From assembly GCA_002712335.1 (NCBI GenBank), contig PATI01000065.1, positions 15,103-37,886 of the forward strand: a stretch of 22,784 nucleotides of DNA, in the 5' to 3' direction. Positions within the stretch are counted from its first letter, which is position 1. Every line of letters begins with the position of its first letter. Position numbers and translations under genes: made by a program. This document shows, in pieces, positions 1 through 8,015 of this stretch. This DNA is from Rhodospirillaceae bacterium. GTDB lineage: Bacteria; Pseudomonadota; Alphaproteobacteria; MPNO01; UBA2964. Below the pieces are notes generated by a model. That model did not search any database. It was not told the origin of the DNA and worked only from the letters and a program-made list of their open reading frames with translations.

Positions 1-1680
1 TGCCGCTAAATCTTTTAACAAATTAAGTACCTTCCGTTTACTATCTAACTCTAAGCCAGAAATTATTTCATCCAATGCTAAAACATCAGCCCCATGGAAA
101 AGTGCACGAGCTAATACCAGTCGTTGTTTTTGACCTCCACTAAGTTTATCTCCATCAGGCCCAACCGTAGAGTTTAAAAATTCCTCCATGGAAACGCTTG
201 TATCGATTAAACTAACTTTCTCTATATATTTAGCCGCCAATGATTTTTGGGAATCTGAAATATTTTCTGATTTTAACATAGCCAGGTTTTCAAGAATTGT
301 TCCCGGGATGATTAGGGGGTCTTGCGGCGCGTAAAATATATTCAATGGTACGTTGAAATCATTTTTGACTTGGATTCCATTAAATAAAATTTTTCCATCC
401 GTCGGCTTTCTGATACCACAGATAATGTCCATCAGAGTGGTTTTACCAACGCCCGACTTCCCCCTTATTAGAACAAAATCTCCGTCTCGCAATTCCTGAT
501 TAAGCCCTTCGAACAAAATTTTACGATAATGGTATTTGAAACCTAAGTTACTTAGGGTAATTGAATAATTGTGTTTGTTATCATCAACAGACGGTGCGGT
601 TTGGTTTGGATTTATATTTGGGGTCAGCTCATGAGCAAGCGTTGGCTGAAGCAATACCACTACATTATTTAACACTGCTCTATTATATTGAAAACTTATT
701 AAGGCATTTGATATTGAAGTTATAATGGGCAAAATCCTCAGCCCAGCACCGGCAACAAAAACCAGCTCCGCGAAACCCATTTCTTTTGATCTAGTTACCC
801 AAGCCACAATAATTATTATAAAGACGGCAAGAAAAAGTTCCAAAAAATAGCGCGGAGCCCCAGAAAGTAAATTAGCTAATCTATCGTTCTTTGCAAAATT
901 TCTTGAAGCTTTCAATAGCATTGCAACGGCATTCTCGCGCAAACTATAAACACTAAGTTGTCTCCACCCATTACAAAATGCTGCCGATAAATCGCTCAAT
1001 TCTTCCAAGGATTGATTTGATTTATCTCCGAATCGACGAGAAAGTCTTTTAAATTTTAGTAGATAAATTAACACGATTGGTGTAATGGCCACCACCATCA
1101 ATAGAAAGAAACTGGGCGAGACAAAAAGAACTACTAAAACAATTCCAAACAAGATAACAAGTTCTCCTAGCACTCTAAGGAATGGCTCAAGAATTCCTTT
1201 CCCAACATGAGTGACTTGCCTAACAATAACATCAGACATTGCACCGCTCGCTTTTTGATCTTCGTTTGAAAGATGTCTTCGACCATCGAGAGTACTGCTA
1301 AACAATAGTAAACGAAGAGATGTTTGCAGTTGTGTAGACTGAAGCAAAATAAAGTTCTGTAAGGCTAGACCCGCTAAAAACCTCAGAAGAAATGCAACAA
1401 TACAAATAATTGATTGTTCATAAAATGTCAGGGACGAGAATTGCAAATAATCTAAAAACGAGGCACTCGCAATTCCTGTTTTTGGCTGTTGGAGAGCGGT
1501 ATTTACGAATGAAGCAAGTAACAATAATGCGGCGACCTCAAGAATCGCCAAAGTGATGCCAGCCGCGCTAAGTCGAAAAAACCGGAAATTAAGCTTTTTT
1601 AAAACAAGAAAGAAAACCAATATGTCATCAATATCGACAATTCTTTTTTTATTTCTCGAGGACGCATCAACTAATGACAT
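1..1680 (-). CDS. ABC exporter, fused membrane and ATPase domains (3' end cut by window edge)
   Basis: The frame is open for 560 codons from ATG at 1680 to the left edge, so the C-terminus is missing. Residues about 1-340 form a hydrophobic type I exporter membrane domain with several long apolar stretches (for example residues 34-60). The ATPase domain follows: Walker A GKSGVGKT with Lys413, signature LSGGQ at 513-517, Walker B ADVLALDE with Asp537 and Glu538. The switch histidine lies beyond the edge. The loop after Walker B reads SGLE instead of the usual SALD. The gene is last in a nucleotide-sugar cluster, 73 bases after the GT10 gene, and a GGTGA ribosome site sits about 8 bases before the start. 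Known half-transporters of this layout flip lipids, lipid-linked sugars or peptides across the inner membrane and work as dimers. Export of a glycan or glycolipid is inferred from the neighbours; the substrate is unknown. Confidence 0.9.
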   Translation of the reverse strand, partial: MSLVDASSRNKKRIVDIDDILVFFLVLKKLNFRFFRLSAAGITLAILEVAALLLLASFVNTALQQPKTGIASASFLDYLQFSSLTFYEQSIICIVAFLLRFLAGLALQNFILLQSTQLQTSLRLLLFSSTLDGRRHLSNEDQKASGAMSDVIVRQVTHVGKGILEPFLRVLGELVILFGIVLVVLFVSPSFFLLMVVAITPIVLIYLLKFKRLSRRFGDKSNQSLEELSDLSAAFCNGWRQLSVYSLRENAVAMLLKASRNFAKNDRLANLLSGAPRYFLELFLAVFIIIIVAWVTRSKEMGFAELVFVAGAGLRILPIITSISNALISFQYNRAVLNNVVVLLQPTLAHELTPNINPNQTAPSVDDNKHNYSITLSNLGFKYHYRKILFEGLNQELRDGDFVLIRGKSGVGKTTLMDIICGIRKPTDGKILFNGIQVKNDFNVPLNIFYAPQDPLIIPGTILENLAMLKSENISDSQKSLAAKYIEKVSLIDTSVSMEEFLNSTVGPDGDKLSGGQKQRLVLARALFHGADVLALDEIISGLELDSKRKVLNLLKDLAA

Positions 1681-1753
1681 TTTTGCATCACCATTAAAAT
1701 AACGTTACCGCGAGTGTATCTCTATTTGTGCAATATTTGATCAATTTTCACCT

Positions 1754-2860
1754 TTAATTGCGATCAGCCAAGTAAAAGTCGGAAAGAAAGCCATGTATAC
1801 CATTTTTAAACTTTTTAAAGTTATCCGATTCCAAGAACCTATCAATCTCTATCCTGTATATTTCTTTTTCTTCAAAATTTAGATCGTTACAATATGCGAC
1901 ACACTCTTCTATATTTTCAAAATCATTTAAATCAATAAAACAATTTACAGGAATATATTCTTTTATATCGGGCGCTCCCCAATAAATCGGTATACACCTC
2001 GAAAATAATGAATCAAAGATTTTTTCGGTAATGTAACCCGACATTGCCATATTTTCGAAGCACAATGAAAAGTCATAATTTCTATATACATCTGATTTTT
2101 GAATTGGTTGAGTAACTACCACCCTCGCCAAAACAAATCTTAAATACCAATAGGCGGATAAAAAAGGACTGCGCAATTGAATACGGTTCCAACCAAATCC
2201 AAATAAATCAAGAGAACCTTCAAAGGTAAATTTCTTCACAGCTTCAAGCCGTTTTCCATAACCATTTTCATATTTGGCTTTTGTAAAATGCGCTCCAGCT
2301 ATTAATGCAATTTTTGACAATCTTTTTTTTTGGGTACTATTTACACAAGCAGAAGAATATTTCCTATTTGTCCAATAAAATTTTTTGAGTTTGCGACCGG
2401 AATCATTTGGTGGGAGCGAATAACCATCACCAATGGTATTATGCAGAAATACATTATCAAATGACGCAAGTAGTTTTGGGATAAATTTATAATCTTTTGG
2501 TTTAATTAGGGGAGGTTCAAACAGCACAACACCCATTTTTTTTAGTCCCCTTCCACTAAGCTTTAACGCCTGTGATGCGGGAGAGCCAAAACCCCAGTAA
2601 TGAAATTGACAATTACCGTAAACATTTTGAAGACCATGAAATAGATCAGCTGTAAAAACCGGATAACCCGCTCTTTCTAGGGTCTGTTTTAGTTTTAGGT
2701 TGGGCTTAAGTGTTTGATCGCGATTTAGCGGGGTGTTGAGATCAAAAAATCTATTATTGTGATAGTGATATGAAGGGGGATCAAGTAAAATTACTATTCC
2801 ATGCTCTGCTGGTGGCAGTGCCAAATCTTTTGTGGAAGTGTCAACATTATTTTTAAACAA
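1754..2860 (-). CDS. Glycosyltransferase family 10 (alpha-1,3-fucosyltransferase-like)
   Basis: The 368-residue product carries the GT10 donor-site signature at residues 265-304: CFEN, then GYITEKIFDSLFSRCIPIYW, then GAP. This is the block that binds GDP-fucose in bacterial FucTs. A second family feature, the GKRLEAVKK...DLFGFGW region, lies at about 202-224. No signal peptide or membrane segment is seen, so it is likely cytoplasmic or peripheral. The start is TTG at 2860: a stop codon lies two codons upstream, and the next in-frame Met is at residue 109, inside the fold. It follows the ColD-type gene by 14 bases, so the two are probably translationally coupled. GT10 enzymes use GDP-L-fucose, but the upstream enzymes here would make GDP-L-colitose (3-deoxy-fucose), so the donor may be that sugar. 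The family call is secure; the donor is inferred and the acceptor unknown. Confidence 0.9.
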   Translation of the reverse strand: MFKNNVDTSTKDLALPPAEHGIVILLDPPSYHYHNNRFFDLNTPLNRDQTLKPNLKLKQTLERAGYPVFTADLFHGLQNVYGNCQFHYWGFGSPASQALKLSGRGLKKMGVVLFEPPLIKPKDYKFIPKLLASFDNVFLHNTIGDGYSLPPNDSGRKLKKFYWTNRKYSSACVNSTQKKRLSKIALIAGAHFTKAKYENGYGKRLEAVKKFTFEGSLDLFGFGWNRIQLRSPFLSAYWYLRFVLARVVVTQPIQKSDVYRNYDFSLCFENMAMSGYITEKIFDSLFSRCIPIYWGAPDIKEYIPVNCFIDLNDFENIEECVAYCNDLNFEEKEIYRIEIDRFLESDNFKKFKNGIHGFLSDFYLADRN

Positions 2861-2874
2861 TAGTTAAAAACCTG

Positions 2875-4044
2875 TTAAAGCGCATTCAGCAGATGTAATT
2901 TGGAACTAAAGTCTTGATGATGATTGCCGATAAACAATCCGTTACGTTGAATATGCCTCGCATTTTTCAAGGACCCTGCACATTCAAAATTCATGTATTC
3001 TAAAACTTTTTGTTCTTTAAAATTTCCAGCAACAATTGGACGGTATTCGAAGCCATTCTTATCTAGGAAATTCCTTAACTGGTTGCGGCTATAATCTATA
3101 TCGGGACGTATAATCAGGCTAAAACCAAACCAGCTGCTTTTTCCAATTTCTGTTTGAATAATAATTCTTGGGTGTCCACCCATAATATTCTTGAAAACTT
3201 CTGCATTCTTGCGTCGTTCGGCAAGAAATAAGGGCAGCTTTTTTAATTGTTCAACACCGATAGCACCAGAAAGTTCCAAAGGTCTTACATTATACCCGGG
3301 AAGAATAAACTTAAAAGATTCTTCAAAAGGATCTTCACTTTTCAATCCAGTTAAAAGGTTTTTTTTTGGAAGGTCACGTGTCCAACCGTGGGCACGCAAA
3401 CACAATAAAACATGATAAATTTCTTCATCATCGGTTAATATTAAACCTCCTTCCATTGTGGAAATATGGTGCGAAAAAAAACAGCTGAAGCTACTCAGAA
3501 AACCGAAGCATCCTGTCTTTTTTCCGGAAAATTCCGCCCCGAGCGATTCACAATTATCTTCAATCAGATAAATATTCCTTCCTTTTATAATAGCATCAAT
3601 CTTATTAAATTCATTTGGATTTCCCAGAAGGTTAACGGCAAAAATTAGTCTTGTTTCTTCACTAATAGCAGCGGATAGCTGTTCCAAATCAAAATTCATC
3701 GTGTTAATATCAACATCAACAAACTTAATTTTTAGCCCATATTGAGATAATGGCGTATAGGTTGTGCTCCAAGAAATAGCAGGTACAATCACTTCATCTC
3801 CTGCTTGTAGCGGGCTATCCTTTTTAAAAAATAATGAGGCAACCATTAACAAATTAGCCGATGATCCAGAGTTGACCATGACGGCATATTTACGTTTATG
3901 ATATTCAGAAAAATTTTTTTCAAAATTTGATACTTCACGACCCATTGTAAAATTGCCACTATTAATTACACGTTGAATCGCCTCATGTTCATCATTATCC
4001 CAAGTGTTTGTTGCAAGTGGGTATGGCATATCAATAGAAATCAT
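2875..4044 (-). CDS. colD: GDP-4-keto-6-deoxy-D-mannose 3-dehydratase (ColD-type DegT family)
   Basis: This 389-residue protein has the DegT/DnrJ/EryC1 PLP fold: NSGSSANL (58-65) for the phosphate, IEDNCESLGA (161-170) with the PLP-ring aspartate, and EGG at 198-200. Sugar aminotransferases have a Schiff-base lysine six residues before that Glu. Here the position is His192 within SHHISTMEGG. A histidine at this place marks the dehydratases ColD (388 residues, His188 from memory) and RfbH/E1. ColD uses PMP and glutamate to remove the C3 hydroxyl of GDP-4-keto-6-deoxymannose. The gene overlaps the upstream epimerase/reductase gene by four bases (ATGA, 4041-4044), and gmd is in the same cluster, which favours a GDP-linked substrate over the CDP-linked one of RfbH. 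That the product is a 3-dehydratase is strongly supported; the exact substrate is inferred from context. Confidence 0.85.
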   Translation of the reverse strand: MISIDMPYPLATNTWDNDEHEAIQRVINSGNFTMGREVSNFEKNFSEYHKRKYAVMVNSGSSANLLMVASLFFKKDSPLQAGDEVIVPAISWSTTYTPLSQYGLKIKFVDVDINTMNFDLEQLSAAISEETRLIFAVNLLGNPNEFNKIDAIIKGRNIYLIEDNCESLGAEFSGKKTGCFGFLSSFSCFFSHHISTMEGGLILTDDEEIYHVLLCLRAHGWTRDLPKKNLLTGLKSEDPFEESFKFILPGYNVRPLELSGAIGVEQLKKLPLFLAERRKNAEVFKNIMGGHPRIIIQTEIGKSSWFGFSLIIRPDIDYSRNQLRNFLDKNGFEYRPIVAGNFKEQKVLEYMNFECAGSLKNARHIQRNGLFIGNHHQDFSSKLHLLNAL

Positions 4045-4955
4045 AAGCCTTTATAATACTCATAAGTTTGTTTTATACCCTGAATAAGCTCGGTATTTGG
4101 AGCCCAGCCCCATTTTATAGATTGTTTTGTGCAGGTAAGCTTTCTTATCATTCCAGTCGGTTGACTAGGGTCAAATTCAAACCGACCATTGAAACCAATC
4201 ACAGAACTTACAGCTTCATAATATTCCTTGATTGTGTAGTCATGACCTAGACCAACATTCATAATTTGCGGCAAACTATCAAATCTATTACATGCTTCCC
4301 ATAGCAAATCGCCAAGGTCACCCGCAAACATAAACTCCCTTCTAGCTGACCCATCACCCCAAACTTTTACTGTTTCACTTCCACTAATAACAGCCTGATG
4401 CACTTTATGTATTATTGCGGGAATCAGATGGGCGCTATCATCCCTGAATTTATCGAAAGGGCCATAAATATTACAGGGGATAATTGATTTAAAATTTAAT
4501 TCGTTAAATTGATTAGAAATATAATCACACATCCTGATTGCAAGTATCTTTGATAACGCGTAACCCTCATTTGTTGGCTCTAGTGGACCGGTCAAAATCT
4601 CAGTTTCTCTGATAGGATTTATTCTATCATTTGGATAGATACAAGAACTCCCAAGGTTTATTAAACGACTTACTCCACATTCTTTCGCGGCCCTAATGAT
4701 ATTAATTCCGATGGTAATATTTTCGATTAAAAACCCATAAGGGTCTTCAATATTGGCTTTTATACCCCCGACTTTTCCTGCCGCGTGAATAATAATATCT
4801 GGTTTATTGTTTTTTAAAAATTTTACAATAGCTTCAAAGTCTGACAAATCCAATTCTTGTCTCGTGGGGCCTAAAATATCAAATTGCCTTGCATTTTCAT
4901 GGGATTTGGCATTGCGCCCAACCATACCGCTCGCACCCGTTAAAAAAACTCTCAT
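4041..4955 (-). CDS. fcl: GDP-L-fucose synthase / GDP-L-colitose synthase type epimerase-reductase
   Basis: This 304-residue short-chain dehydrogenase (extended SDR) has the NADP-binding motif GASGMVG at 7-13, LGSSCIYP at 101-108, and the catalytic pair Tyr132 and Lys136 in YALSK. Cys105 and His176 (SAHLIPA) align with the Cys109/His179 acid-base pair of E. coli Fcl that performs the C3/C5 epimerisation, so epimerase and 4-reductase activities both look intact. Fcl turns GDP-4-keto-6-deoxymannose into GDP-fucose. Its close homologue ColC epimerises C5 and reduces C4 of the 3-deoxy compound to give GDP-L-colitose. The next gene in the operon is ColD-like, so the ColC role is favoured, but sequence inspection cannot separate the two. 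The protein acts in the cytoplasm. A 16-base hairpin touches its start codon (4956-4971). Confidence 0.9.
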   Translation of the reverse strand: MRVFLTGASGMVGRNAKSHENARQFDILGPTRQELDLSDFEAIVKFLKNNKPDIIIHAAGKVGGIKANIEDPYGFLIENITIGINIIRAAKECGVSRLINLGSSCIYPNDRINPIRETEILTGPLEPTNEGYALSKILAIRMCDYISNQFNELNFKSIIPCNIYGPFDKFRDDSAHLIPAIIHKVHQAVISGSETVKVWGDGSARREFMFAGDLGDLLWEACNRFDSLPQIMNVGLGHDYTIKEYYEAVSSVIGFNGRFEFDPSQPTGMIRKLTCTKQSIKWGWAPNTELIQGIKQTYEYYKGL

Positions 4956-4971
4956 AAAAGCACTCGCTTTT
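4956..4971 (-). promoter_or_regulatory. Short hairpin directly before the fcl/colC start
   Basis: On the minus strand the 16 bases before the ATG read AAAAGC-GAGT-GCTTTT, a perfect six-pair stem with a four-base loop. The only Shine-Dalgarno-like purines (GAG) are in the loop. It could tune initiation or be a chance A/T-rich palindrome. Confidence 0.3.
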
Positions 4972-5029
4972 TATTAAAGTGATAAATCTTAAGCAATACA
5001 GTTATAAAATATCCAAGATAAATAGAATA

Positions 5030-6100
5030 TCAGATAAATTTTTTTAAATGTTGTTTAGTTATTCTCATATCTGACTCAACCATTTCTTGAACAAGCTCAT
5101 CAAACGTAACTCTCGGATTCCAGCCCAATTTTTCCCGCGCCTTGGTAGCATCCCCAAGTAATGTAGCCACTTCGGCCGGCCTTAGATAGCGCTTATCAAT
5201 TTGAATAATAGGTTCAGAAGGATCTCCACTGGTTCTATCAAGCCAATATGCCTTCTCCTCTATCCCCTCGCCTCGCCATTCTATTTTCATTTCAAGACAA
5301 TCAGCAGTTGCATTGATAAAATCACGCACCGAGTATTGTTTGCCAGTGGCAATTACAAAATCCTCGGGAATCTCCTGTTGTAACATTAGCCATTGCATTT
5401 CCACGTAATCTTTTGCATGTCCCCAGTCACGTAACGCATCTAGGTTTCCTATGCCCATACAATTCTCTAGACCTGTCTTAATCCGGCAAAGCCCTCTGCT
5501 AATTTTTCGTGTAACAAACGTTTCTCCGCGGACTGGACTTTCATGATTAAAAAGAATGCCGTTACAAGCAAATAATCCATAACTTTCACGGTAATTGATA
5601 GTAATCCAATGAGCATAAAGTTTAGCAACGGCATAGGGGCTTCGAGGATAAAAGGGAGTATTTTCAGTTTGAGGACTTTCTTGGACCAATCCATAAAGTT
5701 CTGATGTGCTGGCCTGATAAAATTTTGCTTTCTCCTCAATCTTTAGGGTCCGCATTGCCTCCAGCATCCTTAACGTTCCCAGAGCATCTGAATTAGCAGT
5801 ATATTCGGGCTCCTCAAAGCTCACCGCTACATGTGACTGCGCTGCCAGGTTGTATATTTCGTTGGGTTCTACTTTTTCCATTATATGAAGAAGGCTGGAA
5901 GCATCGGTCATATCACCATGATGCAGGACAAATTGGCCATCGGTTGAATAGTGGCTATTAAAAAGATGGTCTATTCTTTGGGTATTAAAACTAGACGAAC
6001 GCCTTTTGACGCCATGCACAATATAGCCCTTTTTCAACAAAAATTCCGCTAGATAGGACCCGTCCTGTCCAGTTATACCGGTAATTAACGCCGTTTTCAT
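5030..6100 (-). CDS. gmd: GDP-mannose 4,6-dehydratase
   Basis: A canonical 356-residue Gmd. The Rossmann motif GITGQDG is at 8-14, followed by the NADP-ribose contact KRRSSSFNT (32-40). The catalytic set is Thr132 and Glu134 in STSELYG and Tyr156 and Lys160 in YAVAK, matching Thr133/Glu135/Tyr157 of the E. coli enzyme. [10 protein letters not shown] (191-200) is the usual tetramer and substrate region. It converts GDP-D-mannose to GDP-4-keto-6-deoxy-D-mannose, the branch point to fucose, rhamnose, perosamine and colitose. It is the first complete gene of the cluster; AGGA lies about 8 bases before its ATG. It is separated from fcl/colC by 74 bases. The GDP-mannose supply genes (manA/manB/manC) are not in the window. 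Confidence 0.97.
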   Translation of the reverse strand: MKTALITGITGQDGSYLAEFLLKKGYIVHGVKRRSSSFNTQRIDHLFNSHYSTDGQFVLHHGDMTDASSLLHIMEKVEPNEIYNLAAQSHVAVSFEEPEYTANSDALGTLRMLEAMRTLKIEEKAKFYQASTSELYGLVQESPQTENTPFYPRSPYAVAKLYAHWITINYRESYGLFACNGILFNHESPVRGETFVTRKISRGLCRIKTGLENCMGIGNLDALRDWGHAKDYVEMQWLMLQQEIPEDFVIATGKQYSVRDFINATADCLEMKIEWRGEGIEEKAYWLDRTSGDPSEPIIQIDKRYLRPAEVATLLGDATKAREKLGWNPRVTFDELVQEMVESDMRITKQHLKKFI

Positions 6101-6123
6101 ATTTTAATCCTATGTTCTGCTAT

Positions 6124-6309
6124 CTAAACCCTTAAACCTTTTAGACTAGGTAAAAAACCATAAATATCGGAAGCTTCGATTATCTGTACAGAAATAACAT
6201 CAAACCCTATTTGTTCCATAGTGCTCAGAACTATTAGTAAGCATAAAACATAGCGATTTGGCAAATTTATAGAATTCAAACCTGACAAAAATTCAATCGA
6301 TGAATTGGT
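6124..6309 (-). pseudogene. 61-codon open frame, possible 3' remnant of a gene
   Basis: Between the tRNA-Met 3' end and gmd the minus strand has an open frame from just after TAA (6310-6312) to TAG (6124-6126). Its translation ends in MEQIGFDVISVQ, IIEASDIYGF and LPSLKGLRV, and it contains a hydrophobic stretch (YVLCLLIVL). The composition resembles real protein. An internal ATG at 6219 would give only 31 residues and no ribosome site is evident. I do not recognise the family. It could be a small gene starting at TTG, a decayed tail left at an integration junction beside the tRNA, or chance. It ends 23 bases before gmd. Confidence 0.3.
6287..6306 (-). terminator. Weak candidate terminator after tRNA-Met
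   Basis: About 35 bases beyond the tRNA 3' end the minus strand reads AATTC, a 7-base loop, GAATT, then a run of T. The stem is only five A/T-rich pairs and overlaps the 61-codon open frame, so this is a weak candidate. Confidence 0.25.
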
Positions 6310-6340
6310 TTAGACAGGAAAATTTTCTTTGGACAATTAT

Positions 6341-6417
6341 TGGTAGCGGGAGAGGGACTTGAACCCCCGACACGCGGATTATGATTCCGCTGCTCTAACC
6401 AGCTGAGCTACCCCGCC
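6341..6417 (-). tRNA. tRNA-Met (CAU), elongator type
   Basis: The 77 bases on the minus strand fold as a full cloverleaf. The acceptor is GGCGGGG with TCCCGCT (G-U pairs at both ends), and the D arm is GCTC/GAGC. The anticodon arm is GCGGA-ATCATAA-TCCGC with anticodon CAT. The variable loop is GTGTC, and the T arm is GGGGG-TTCAAGT-CCCTC. The discriminator is A and CCA is encoded (6341-6343). There is no C1xA72 mismatch and no run of three G-C pairs in the anticodon stem, so it is not the initiator. A lysidine-modified tRNA-Ile(CAU) is less likely because the stem sequences fit alphaproteobacterial elongator Met. It lies between mnmA (upstream) and the glycan cluster (downstream). Confidence 0.93.
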
Positions 6418-6458
6418 CCAATAATTAATGCCCTAGGCTAAATACTAGAGCGAGCCCT

Positions 6459-6486
6459 ATTAGTCCTTTCGGTCTAGTCTAGTCAA
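6459..6486 (-). promoter_or_regulatory. Candidate promoter for tRNA-Met
   Basis: On the minus strand TTGACT (6481-6486) and ACTAAT (6459-6464) are 16 bases apart. The next bases, GGGCTCGC, form a GC-rich discriminator of the kind seen at stringently controlled stable-RNA promoters. It sits just after the mnmA stop and about 40 bases before the mature tRNA. Confidence 0.5.
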
Positions 6487-6498
6487 GTGCCAAGAAAC

Positions 6499-7617
6499 TC
6501 AAGTATTCGAATTTTCCCGATTTATCCACCCACCACCTAGTACACGGTCACCTTCGTAAAAAACACAAGCTTGTCCTGGTGAGACACCTATCTCCGAAAC
6601 AGCTAGTTCTACTTCTGCTTTAGATTTTTCCAACATTTTCAATGCGGCTGCTACTGGCGGCCGCATTGACCTGACCTTAACTTCACATTCAATTTTTTTC
6701 CCTACAAGAAATTTATCTCCAAGCCAATTAACATCTGATAAAGTAATCGATTTAGTTTTTAATGCCTCTTTAGGGCCTACAATCAATTTTTTTGAGTATG
6801 GCTCAATCTTAAGGACATAGAGAGCTTCACCCGCACTATCAAGATTTAGCCCGCGACGCTGTCCGACTGTATAATGAATAACACCTTTATGTTGACCGAG
6901 AACATTTCCATGAATGTCGACAATATCTCCGACTTGAGCGGAATCTGGACGACGTTTGAGAACAATATCGGAGTAGCGACCTTGCGGAACAAAACAAATA
7001 TCCTGACTATCTGGCTTCGCAGCAACCGGCAATTCATAACGTTCTGCGAGTTTCCTAGTTTCTTCCTTGGTAAGCTCCCCTAGTGGAAACCTTAAAAATT
7101 CTAGTTGGTCTGGCGTGGTAGCAAAGAGAAAATAACTCTGATCCTTTTTTTCATCGATTGCTCTAAACAAACCTAGTCCATTCTCTACTTGGACGCGCCT
7201 AATATAATGCCCCGTCGCCAAGGCATCGGCTCCTAAATCGCGAGCCACACCCAAAAGGTCTCTAAATTTGACTGTTTGATTGCAAAGCACACATGGAATG
7301 GGTGTCTCTCCACGAATATAGGAGTCCGCAAAAACATCAATGACCTCGTCTCGGAATTGATTTTCATAATTCAGTACATAATGTGAAATGCCGATTTTAT
7401 CAGCCACTTTTGCCGCATCTTCTATATCTTGACCGGCACAACATGCTCCCTTCTTATGCAATGATGCCCCATGATCATAAAGCTGAAGTGTTACACCTAC
7501 GACCTCATATCCCTCCTCCGCTAGCAAGGCCGCGGCAACTGAAGAGTCTACGCCCCCCGACATAGCCACCACCACCCTACCATTTTTAGGGACTTTATCC
7601 AAAATTGGTTTTTTCAT
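6499..7617 (-). CDS. mnmA: tRNA-specific 2-thiouridylase MnmA
   Basis: A full-length 372-residue MnmA. The PP-loop ATP site SGGVDSS is at 20-26. The catalytic cysteines are Cys112 (in CVLCN) and Cys208 (in DSQDICF), matching Cys102 and Cys199 of the E. coli enzyme. TGHY (135-138) and YTVGQRRGL are further family blocks, and the C-terminal beta-barrel is present. It adenylates U34 of tRNA-Lys, -Glu and -Gln and transfers sulfur to make s2U34, using persulfide sulfur that starts at a cysteine desulfurase. It is last in a minus-strand operon behind the regulator, desulfurase and ferredoxin genes, 57 bases after the ferredoxin. That order suggests the desulfurase upstream is its sulfur source, perhaps directly, since no TusA-E genes are seen here. 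Confidence 0.97.
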   Translation of the reverse strand: MKKPILDKVPKNGRVVVAMSGGVDSSVAAALLAEEGYEVVGVTLQLYDHGASLHKKGACCAGQDIEDAAKVADKIGISHYVLNYENQFRDEVIDVFADSYIRGETPIPCVLCNQTVKFRDLLGVARDLGADALATGHYIRRVQVENGLGLFRAIDEKKDQSYFLFATTPDQLEFLRFPLGELTKEETRKLAERYELPVAAKPDSQDICFVPQGRYSDIVLKRRPDSAQVGDIVDIHGNVLGQHKGVIHYTVGQRRGLNLDSAGEALYVLKIEPYSKKLIVGPKEALKTKSITLSDVNWLGDKFLVGKKIECEVKVRSMRPPVAAALKMLEKSKAEVELAVSEIGVSPGQACVFYEGDRVLGGGWINRENSNT

Positions 7618-7674
7618 GTATCGAAATATAAAACGACTAATTATGATTGAAAGGATTTTTTATATAAAAAGAGT

Positions 7675-8007
7675 TTAATAATCCAGTAGGTTCTTTTGCT
7701 CCACAGGAACCAAAACTACCAACCCGTTAAGTTCATCAGTTACTATTATTTGACAGGCCAATCTAGAAGTATTTAATCGACCCCAAGTTAGATCTAGCAT
7801 TTCACTTTCTTCATCACTAATTTTTGGCAATTTCTCGGCCCAACCTGGACAGATTATCAAATGACAAGTGGAGCAGGCCATTGCCCCGCCACAAACCCCC
7901 TCAATTTTGATATGATTTTCCCAAGCGACCTCCAGCAAAGTCATTCCCTGTTTTGCTTTCACCGCTAAAGACTTACCGTCTGGTAATTTAAATATTATGG
8001 AAACCAA
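7675..8007 (-). CDS. fdx: [2Fe-2S] ferredoxin, adrenodoxin/Isc type
   Basis: This 110-residue protein has the cluster ligands Cys39, Cys45 and Cys48 in GVCGGAMACSTCH and Cys85 in RLACQI, the C-x5-C-x2-C...C spacing of vertebrate/Isc ferredoxins. Cys53 is an extra cysteine. It would donate single electrons, for example in Fe-S cluster assembly. The start is TTG at 8007; the next in-frame Met (residue 22) would cut the beta-grasp fold. It begins 8 bases after the cysteine desulfurase stop, so the two genes are co-transcribed. In complete isc operons the ferredoxin follows the scaffold and chaperone genes; those are absent here. Confidence 0.93.
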   Translation of the reverse strand: MVSIIFKLPDGKSLAVKAKQGMTLLEVAWENHIKIEGVCGGAMACSTCHLIICPGWAEKLPKISDEESEMLDLTWGRLNTSRLACQIIVTDELNGLVVLVPVEQKNLLDY

Positions 8008-8015
8008 TTTATATC

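Noticed and set aside
2875..4044. Perosamine synthase or another sugar 4-aminotransferase
   Set aside because: The PLP lysine is missing and histidine occupies its place in a ColD-like motif.
6341..6417. tRNA-Ile with lysidine, or initiator tRNA
   Set aside because: The anticodon stem GCGGA/TCCGC and acceptor pairing fit elongator Met; initiator hallmarks are absent. tRNA-Ile2 remains a small possibility.
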